Shown here: positions 61,329 through 64,000 of the stretch, piece by piece | Numbering within the stretch: the stretch's first letter is position 1 | Layout: each line of letters begins with the position of its first letter | Origin: Anaerococcus urinomassiliensis | GTDB lineage: Bacteria; Bacillota; Clostridia; Tissierellales; Peptoniphilaceae | Length of the DNA: 64,000 nt | Reading direction: 5' to 3' | NCBI RefSeq assembly: GCF_900128425.1 | Contig: NZ_LT635782.1 | Coordinates: 1,868,476 to 1,932,475, forward strand | Translations under genes and position numbers: made by a program | Notes under the pieces: model-generated | The model's input: the letters and a program-made list of their open reading frames with translations, nothing else | Database searches by the model: none | Told to the model about the DNA's origin: nothing

Positions 61329-63302
61329 ATGAACAAGACACTTAACAAATCATTAAAATCGTATAAGAAATTTTTAAAGTCATATCTCCTTAGAGGCTTT
61401 ACATTTGCAGATGGAATAGATGAAAACGAAGTTAAAAAAGTAGAAGATAATAGACTAGATAAAGAGATGAGAGAAAATCTCAATGGACCAAATCCAAATG
61501 TTGGTCCACAAGGGGATAAGTCTACAGAAAATAAGGACCTAAAGGAAGAGGCAATACTTTCACCAGGTCAAGTAGCACTAAGAAACTACTTTAGAAATCC
61601 ACTTGGTGTTATTGGACTTATAATGTTTCTTGCTATAATACTAGTTGTATTTATAGGTTCTAGAGTCCTACCTTTTAACCAATACTATTCACAAGGTAAC
61701 CTTACTAATGTTGCTCCAGGTGGGGCATATATGAATTTCCCTGGTGAAATGGAAAAAGAAGGTACAAAAAAAATCTCAATGGGTAATACCTTTGCTGTTG
61801 GTCTTACAAACGAAAACAATGTTTATGTTTGGGGATCAAACAACGAAGATAATATTACATCCATACCTGATAAAGTAAAAGAAGGCCTTGCTGGCAAAGA
61901 AATCAAAGATGTGGCAGCTGGTGATAGACATATCCTTGTAGCTACAGAAGATGACCAGCTTTATGGTTGGGGTAACAACTCCTTTGACCAAACAAAGATT
62001 CCGCCAATGCAAGAAGCCCAAATCAAAGAAGAAGGTATAGAAAAAATTGGTGCTGGTGTTCAATACTCAGCTATAGTTACCAAAAAGAAAAACCTTGTGG
62101 TTTGGGGTTCAACAATGGCCAGCCGTTTGAACTTGATTCCATCAACAGTTCAAGGCCAAGTTGAAGACTTTGATACATCACCAATCAATATGATTGTTGC
62201 AAAGACAGATGGAACAGTTCAACTTTTAGGTGTAATGGGCGCAGAAAACCAAACAGCTATGCCAAAAGAATTGGCTGATGGTTCAGTTTTTGTCAAAAAA
62301 GTTGCACTAACATCTAGCTCAGCTGCAGCCCTTGATGACAAAGGAAAACTTTATGTTTGGGGACCATCTAGAGCTGGTATTTCTGGAAACAATGTTCCAG
62401 AATTTGAGGCTCCAATAGTAGATATCCAAGGTGGAGATTCTACCTTTACAGCCCTTGATGAAAATGGAAAGATTTATACTTGGGGAATGGATAACTATGG
62501 TGAATTGAATGCTCCAGATGGAGAATTTGATCAAATATACGCATCCTACTTCAACCAATATGCAGTTGACAAAGAAGGCAAGATCAAAACTTGGGGATTA
62601 AACGGATTTAGATTTGGTTCTGATGACCAAGGTCGTGATATTTTCACAAGACTAATCCACGGTGGTCGCATGACTATGATTATCGCCCTAATCTCTACAG
62701 TACTTCAAGTAGTTCTTGGTGTACTTATAGGTATGATTTCTGGTTTTGCTGGAGGACGTGTGGATAATATCTTGATGAGAATCTCAGAGATTATAGCATC
62801 ATTCCCATTTTATCCAATGCTTATCTCTCTATCAGCACTATTGCCACCAGGGGCTAGCCAAACCCAAAGAATTACCATGGTAATGATTCTTCTAGGTTTA
62901 TTAGGTTGGACAGGACTTGCTCGTCTAGTACGTGGACAAATCCTTGCGGAACGTGAACGTGATTATATTACTGCAGCTCGTGCCCTTGGTGTTAAGAACT
63001 GGTCAATTATGATGAAACATATTTTACCAAATATCCTTTCAATCGTTATAGTAAACGCAACACTTGGATATGCTGGTAACTTACTAACAGAATCTGGTTT
63101 ATCATTCCTAGGTTTTGGTGTACAAGAACCTACTCCATCATGGGGTAATATGTTGACAGCAGCACAAAGCTCTGATGTACTAAACGTCTACTGGTGGAGA
63201 TGGATATTCCCAGTACTTGCAGTATTCTTAGCATCTTTCTCTGTAAACCTTATAGGTGATGCTATGCGTGACGCTATAGACCCAAGAGCAAATGAGAGAT
63301 AG
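61329..63302 (+). CDS. oppC: oligopeptide ABC transporter permease OppC with an inserted RCC1-like propeller
   Basis: 657 residues, about twice the normal OppC length. The usual permease is present: first helix about 92-115 (PLGVIGLIMFLAIILVVFIG), the GSDDQGRDIFTRLIHGGR block, four or five further helices, docking loop DYITAARALGVKNWSIMMKH and C-terminus AIDPRANER. Between helix 1 and GSDDQGRD, at about residues 145-430, lie seven repeats with the RCC1/BNR signature: VYVWGSN, LYGWGNN, LVVWGST, VQLLGVM, LYVWGPS, IYTWGMD and IKTWGLN. This would be a seven-bladed beta-propeller outside the cell, possibly gating or docking the OppA proteins. Confidence 0.93.
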   Translation: MNKTLNKSLKSYKKFLKSYLLRGFTFADGIDENEVKKVEDNRLDKEMRENLNGPNPNVGPQGDKSTENKDLKEEAILSPGQVALRNYFRNPLGVIGLIMFLAIILVVFIGSRVLPFNQYYSQGNLTNVAPGGAYMNFPGEMEKEGTKKISMGNTFAVGLTNENNVYVWGSNNEDNITSIPDKVKEGLAGKEIKDVAAGDRHILVATEDDQLYGWGNNSFDQTKIPPMQEAQIKEEGIEKIGAGVQYSAIVTKKKNLVVWGSTMASRLNLIPSTVQGQVEDFDTSPINMIVAKTDGTVQLLGVMGAENQTAMPKELADGSVFVKKVALTSSSAAALDDKGKLYVWGPSRAGISGNNVPEFEAPIVDIQGGDSTFTALDENGKIYTWGMDNYGELNAPDGEFDQIYASYFNQYAVDKEGKIKTWGLNGFRFGSDDQGRDIFTRLIHGGRMTMIIALISTVLQVVLGVLIGMISGFAGGRVDNILMRISEIIASFPFYPMLISLSALLPPGASQTQRITMVMILLGLLGWTGLARLVRGQILAERERDYITAARALGVKNWSIMMKHILPNILSIVIVNATLGYAGNLLTESGLSFLGFGVQEPTPSWGNMLTAAQSSDVLNVYWWRWIFPVLAVFLASFSVNLIGDAMRDAIDPRANER

Positions 63303-63310
63303 AGGTAAAG

Positions 63311-64000
63311 ATGAGATTACTAGAAATAAATAAGCTTCACACATATTTCTCCACAAGAAAAGGCCTAATCAAAGCTGTAAATGGCGTTTCATTTACTATC
63401 GATGAAGGAAAAACCCTTGGACTTGTAGGTGAATCTGGTTCTGGAAAAAGCCAAACAGCCATGTCTATCTTAAGGCTGTTTGAACCTAACCAAAAGATCT
63501 ATGAGGGAGAAATCTTATACAAAGGCGAAGATTTAACAAAATATAGCACAAAACAAATGGAAGAAATCAGGGGAAATGAAATCTCCATGATTTTCCAAGA
63601 GCCAATGAGCTCACTAAACCCAGTATTTACTGTTGAAAAGCAAATATCAGAAGTTTTGATTCTTCACAGACATATGACTAAGGCTGAAGCAGCCAAAAGA
63701 TGTGAGGAGCTCCTTGCATCTGTTAAGATTCCTAACCCACATATTGTTGCTAAACAATATCCATTTGAACTATCAGGTGGTATGAACCAAAGGGTTATGA
63801 TCGCTATGGCCCTTGCCTGTGAACCAAAGCTACTAATAGCTGACGAGCCTACAACAGCTCTAGACGTAACAATTCAAGCTCAAATCCTAAGGCTAATGAA
63901 TGACCTAAAGCATAGACTTAACACATCTATCCTATTTATCACTCACGACCTTGGGGTTATCAACCAAATGGCAGATGAAGTAGCGGTTATGTATTCTGGA
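63311..64000 (+). CDS. oppD: oligopeptide ABC transporter ATPase OppD, N-terminal part
   Basis: The ATG at 63311 follows GAGGTAAAG, 8 bp after oppC. The frame is open to the end of the window (230 codons), so the C-terminus is missing. Walker A is GESGSGKSQ, the Q loop is MIFQEPMSSLNPVFTV, the signature is LSGGMNQRVMIAMAL and Walker B is LLIADEPTTALDVTIQ, all diagnostic for OppD/DppD. OppF would be expected next. Confidence 0.95.
   Translation, partial: MRLLEINKLHTYFSTRKGLIKAVNGVSFTIDEGKTLGLVGESGSGKSQTAMSILRLFEPNQKIYEGEILYKGEDLTKYSTKQMEEIRGNEISMIFQEPMSSLNPVFTVEKQISEVLILHRHMTKAEAAKRCEELLASVKIPNPHIVAKQYPFELSGGMNQRVMIAMALACEPKLLIADEPTTALDVTIQAQILRLMNDLKHRLNTSILFITHDLGVINQMADEVAVMYSG

Noticed and set aside
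1..64000. tRNA, rRNA genes or CRISPR arrays
   Set aside because: No GGTTCGAATC-type T-loop in a cloverleaf context, no ribosomal RNA sequence and no regularly spaced short repeats were seen.

Overview
The window is AT-rich Gram-positive DNA. It has AGGAGG-type ribosome binding sites, TTGACA/TATAAT promoters, many lipoproteins and a near-origin recF-gyrB-gyrA block. My best guess is a Tissierellia/Peptoniphilaceae anaerobe of the Anaerococcus type; this rests on overall impression, not on a marker gene. I saw no tRNA, rRNA or CRISPR array.

Layout. 1-6.4 kb: 3' end of recF, gyrB, gyrA, then an STAS antagonist, a small RsbW-like protein and a SigB/SigF-type sigma factor. 6.6-14.9 kb: a fructo-oligosaccharide/sucrose operon (LacI regulator under three CG-centred operators, two CUT1 permeases, lipoprotein binding protein, GH32 hydrolase, ROK fructokinase, MsmK-type ATPase). 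15-24.4 kb: a GNAT-like protein, an RRNPP-like HTH regulator and two tandem pairs of type-1 ABC exporters with NisT-like ATPase motifs, separated by a small HTH gene that is split by an in-frame stop. 24.4-30.2 kb: a block flanked by two pieces of a broken copy of the ABC gene at 30.4 kb. It carries a His/Cys-rich secreted protein, an intact IS3/IS150-type element and an ArsR/HMA/P-type ATPase metal-efflux operon. 30.3-33.3 kb: ABC exporter, GNAT and DDAH-like genes. 33.3-40.8 kb: an accessory island with IS200, an IS256 relic, a frameshifted AAA ATPase, AlkD-like, AbrB/hydrolase and flavodoxin genes, threaded by a repeated non-coding element. 40.8-48 kb: a lactococcin-972-type ABC system, a second copy of the GNAT-like protein, a Doc/Phd toxin-antitoxin pair and a single-chain type IIG restriction-modification enzyme. 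48-54.3 kb: two lipoproteins, a deoxynucleoside kinase and an amidase with wall-binding repeats, bracketed by two inverted MITE copies. 54.4-64 kb: an oligopeptide ABC system with two OppA paralogues, OppB, an OppC carrying a seven-blade RCC1-like insertion, and the start of OppD.

Most promising for follow-up: the RCC1-OppC fusion, the RRNPP/exporter cluster, the repeated cassette-like element at 35-40 kb, the split ABC relic around the metal-resistance block, and the hairpin at the IS150 left end, which shows compensatory changes between copies.
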